Source: Rhodopseudomonas telluris | GTDB lineage: Bacteria; Pseudomonadota; Alphaproteobacteria; Rhizobiales; Xanthobacteraceae | Assembly (NCBI RefSeq): GCF_042432815.1 | Contig: NZ_JBHLWM010000003.1 | Span: 558,001 to 622,000, forward strand | Length of the DNA: 64,000 nucleotides | Direction: 5' to 3' | In this document: piece by piece, positions 61,792-64,000 of the stretch | Numbering within the stretch: the stretch's first letter is position 1 | How the letters are laid out: the number at the start of each line of letters is the position of its first letter | Position numbers and translations under genes: made by a program | The notes under the pieces: model-generated | What the model was told of the DNA's origin: nothing | Databases searched by the model: none | The model's input: only the letters and a program-made list of their open reading frames with translations

Positions 61792-61954
61792 TCACGACAA
61801 CATTTCGTCGTGGTGCGGCGGCGGCCGCTCGCCATCGTCTCCAGGAGACGCGATCACGGCGAATGGAACCAGCGCAGGACGAGGCCCGCGGTCTGTCGTT
61901 GTCGAGCCTCGCGCGCGTGACGAATTTGCCACGTCGCTCGCGCCGTCTGCACGA

Positions 61955-61971
61955 TTTGGATGCATTCCAAC
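61955..61971. promoter_or_regulatory. Irr-box (ICE)-like palindrome upstream of the siderophore receptor
   Basis: TTTGGATGCATTCCAAC matches 14 of 17 positions of the rhizobial iron control element TTTRGAAYNRTTCYAAA as I remember it. It is 67 bp before the receptor start. Irr binds such sites under iron limitation in this bacterial group. Confidence 0.55.
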
Positions 61972-62037
61972 TGCCGTCCGGCTGTCAGCCGCAACCGATG
62001 TGATAGTTGTCGATCCCTGGTTGGTACGGGGATCGAC

Positions 62038-64000
62038 ATGAAAGCGGTGACGTCGGGGCGCTTGGCTCGCAGCGTAGTAGTCAAGGCGTTGATCTGTTCG
62101 AGCGCGTTGGGATGCAGTCTGCCGCTCGGCGAAGCTCGGGCGCAGTCCGGGCGCGATCTGCCGGCCGTCACCGTGGATGCGCCAAAGCCGCAGGCGGCAC
62201 GCCCGGCAACGCCGACGCGGCGCGCGACCCGGGCGACAACGGCGACACGCCGTGCCGCCGCACCGGACCGCCAGCAGCCGGCACAGCCTGTTGTCAGTTC
62301 GGCCAATGCCGGCCGGGGTGTCGAGCGCGCCAATGGCCCGGTGGTCGGCTATCTGGCCAATCAGAGCGCGACCGGAACCAAGACCGACACGCCGATCCTG
62401 CAGACGCCGCAGTCGATCTCGGTGGTGACGCAGGACCAGATCCAGGCGCAAGGCGCGCAGAACGTCGTCGAGGCGCTGCGCTATACGCCCGGCGTCACGC
62501 TCGATACGTACGGCGCAACGACGTTCTTCGATTCGTTCAAGCTGCGCGGCTTCGACGTGCCGCGCTATCTCGACGGGCTTCGGCAGCCGGTCGATCCGGG
62601 CACGCAATTCGCCTTTCCGCGCATCGAAACCTACGGGCTGGAGCGGCTGGAAGTGCTGCGCGGGCCGTCCTCCGGACTGTACGGCCAGACCGATCCAGGC
62701 GGTTTGCTGAACATGGTGAGCAAACGGCCGACCGCTTCTGCGCAGCACGAGGTGGTGGGCACCTTCGGATCGTTCGAGCGGTTTCAGGGCGCGTTCGACA
62801 GTTCGGGGCCGATCGACAAGAACGGCGAGTTTCTCTACCGCATCGTCGGGCTCGGTCGCAGCACCGACGGGCAGCAGGACTTCGTCCACGAGAACAAGGC
62901 CTATATCGCGCCGAGCCTGACCTGGCGGCCGACCACCGATACGTCGCTCACGCTGCTGTCGCACTATTCCAACATCAAGGCCGACGGCTGGCAACAATAC
63001 GTGCCGGGCGGCGTCTCGCTGCTGTCCAATCCGTTCGGCCGGGTGCCGTACAGCCGCTATCTCGGCGAGCCGGGCCGGGACGGCTACACGCTCGAACAGT
63101 TCTCGGTCGGCTACGCGTTCGAACATCGCTTCGACAACAATCTGCAGTTCAGGTCCAATCTGCGCTATTTCGACGTGTCGCAGGATCTCGGCGGCGTCCG
63201 CTCCGAAGGATTGCTGGCCGACAACCGCACGATGCTGCGGTCTTACAACTACGTGAAATCCGGCGCCCAGAACGTCGCGCTCGACAATCAGCTGCAGGCC
63301 GATTTCGCGACCGGTCCGCTGAGCCACAAGGTGCTGGCCGGCTTCGACTATCAGCGCCAGACCGCGAAGTCCGACTATCGCTTCACCATGATCTCGTCGA
63401 TCGATGCCTTCGCGCCGGTTTACGGCGCGTTCATTCCGTCGGCGGCGTCGCTGTCGCCGTTCATCGCCACCAACACCACGTCGAGCCAGGCCGGCCTCTA
63501 TCTGCAGGATCAGGTCAAATACGACGGCTGGACGTTGACGCTGACCGGCCGGCAGGACTGGGCGCAGGCGGAGACGGTATCGACCGGCCTGTTTCCGGCT
63601 GCCGGCACCTATCTGCAGAGCGACAAGGCGACCACCGGCCGCGTCGGCCTGAACTATCTGTTCGACTTCGGCCTGTCGCCCTACGTCAACTACTCGTCGT
63701 CGTTCGTGCCGACGTCCGGCACCGACCGCTTCGGTAACACCTTCAAGCCGACCACCGGCGAGGGCGGCGAGATCGGCGTCAAGTTCAAGCCGTTCGGCTC
63801 CAACCTGATGCTGACCGCCGCGGTGTTCGACATCACCCAGAAGAACGTGCTGACGGCCGATCCGGCCAACATCGTGTTCAGCGTCCAGACCGGACAGGTC
63901 CGGGTTCGCGGCTTCGAGTTCGAAGCGCGCGGCAACGTCACGCGCGAGCTGGAGATCGTCGGCGGCTACAACAAATACGATCCGCGCGTCACCTCCGCCA
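62038..64000 (+). CDS. TonB-dependent siderophore receptor, partial at window end
   Basis: The frame is open from the ATG at 62038 to the window end (654 codons), so the protein is incomplete. It has a signal peptide ending near GEARAQS, a TonB-box region (DLPAVTVDAP), an unusual Ala/Arg/Thr/Pro-rich segment (about residues 48 to 85), then a plug domain (TPILQTPQSISVVTQDQI, LRGFDVPRYLDGLR, YGLERLEVLRGPSSGLYGQTDPGGLLNMVSKRP) and beta-barrel strands. The plug resembles FhuA/FoxA-type hydroxamate siderophore receptors. The Irr-like site upstream fits iron-regulated expression. Confidence 0.92.
   Translation, partial: MKAVTSGRLARSVVVKALICSSALGCSLPLGEARAQSGRDLPAVTVDAPKPQAARPATPTRRATRATTATRRAAAPDRQQPAQPVVSSANAGRGVERANGPVVGYLANQSATGTKTDTPILQTPQSISVVTQDQIQAQGAQNVVEALRYTPGVTLDTYGATTFFDSFKLRGFDVPRYLDGLRQPVDPGTQFAFPRIETYGLERLEVLRGPSSGLYGQTDPGGLLNMVSKRPTASAQHEVVGTFGSFERFQGAFDSSGPIDKNGEFLYRIVGLGRSTDGQQDFVHENKAYIAPSLTWRPTTDTSLTLLSHYSNIKADGWQQYVPGGVSLLSNPFGRVPYSRYLGEPGRDGYTLEQFSVGYAFEHRFDNNLQFRSNLRYFDVSQDLGGVRSEGLLADNRTMLRSYNYVKSGAQNVALDNQLQADFATGPLSHKVLAGFDYQRQTAKSDYRFTMISSIDAFAPVYGAFIPSAASLSPFIATNTTSSQAGLYLQDQVKYDGWTLTLTGRQDWAQAETVSTGLFPAAGTYLQSDKATTGRVGLNYLFDFGLSPYVNYSSSFVPTSGTDRFGNTFKPTTGEGGEIGVKFKPFGSNLMLTAAVFDITQKNVLTADPANIVFSVQTGQVRVRGFEFEARGNVTRELEIVGGYNKYDPRVTSA

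Noticed and set aside
61793..61812. Hairpin CACGAC...GTCGTG after the acyl-CoA dehydrogenase as a terminator
   Set aside because: The stem is 6 bp with an 8-base loop and no T tract, too weak to call.
62007..63737. Plus-strand open frame of 576 codons starting at 62007
   Set aside because: It is out of frame with the TonB-dependent receptor, which has a signal peptide, plug and barrel motifs from 62038 and stays open to the window end.

Overview
The window is high-GC DNA that reads as chromosome of an alphaproteobacterium of the Rhodopseudomonas/Bradyrhizobium group (Nitrobacteraceae). This rests on gene content (cyo quinol oxidase next to a RegB/RegA pair, many peptide- and amide-type ABC importers, an Irr-type iron box) and on several families of palindromic intergenic repeats that look like those group's repeats. 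The species is inferred, not proven. I see no rRNA, tRNA, CRISPR, insertion sequence or prophage.

Region by region. 1-5.7 kb: the 3' part of a soluble diiron propane-type monooxygenase operon (reductase end, hydroxylase small subunit, coupling protein), followed by an amidohydrolase, a DUF59 protein and a dedicated GroEL-like chaperonin, with a convergent sigma-54 activator (5.9-7.9 kb). 8.4-11.7 kb: glyoxalase, GNAT acetyltransferase, APH-like kinase and a short-chain dehydrogenase. 11.8-20.2 kb: an MHS-type transporter divergent from cyoABCD-SURF1-regB-regA, with a perfect 23-bp palindrome between them. 20.5-21.9 kb: a CtpA-type protease.

22.3-29.0 kb: an amide nitrogen island. It has a binding protein, a fused permease-ATPase, a formamidase/acetamidase, then a second formamidase fused to an N-terminal AraC-type regulator and preceded by a near-perfect sigma-54 promoter, then a RidA protein. 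29.0-41.7 kb: a GntR regulator divergent from a long operon encoding a coupled small ORF, a complete peptide-type ABC importer, an acyl-CoA ligase, a single-chain biotin-dependent acyl-CoA carboxylase and a hotdog-fold protein, i.e. import, activation, carboxylation and probably hydration of an unknown acid. 41.7-48.5 kb: a convergent operon led by a second GntR regulator, with a NMT1/SsuA-type importer carrying two different permeases, a NodB-like hydrolase with an altered motif, an FAA-family hydrolase and a MetE-like zinc protein.

48.9-58.1 kb: two divergent family-5 peptide binding proteins, each with its own GG-N10-GC sigma-54 promoter. The rightward one continues into permeases, ATPases and an AtzG-like/AtzE-like amidase pair. 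58.4-64 kb: ketopantoate reductase family protein, GMP reductase, acyl-CoA dehydrogenase, and the start of a TonB-dependent siderophore receptor behind an Irr-box-like palindrome.

A common theme is acquisition and breakdown of nitrogen compounds under sigma-54 control. The most unusual items are the AraC-formamidase fusion with its sigma-54 promoter, the paired divergent sigma-54 promoters, and the repeated use of hairpins between binding-protein and permease genes.
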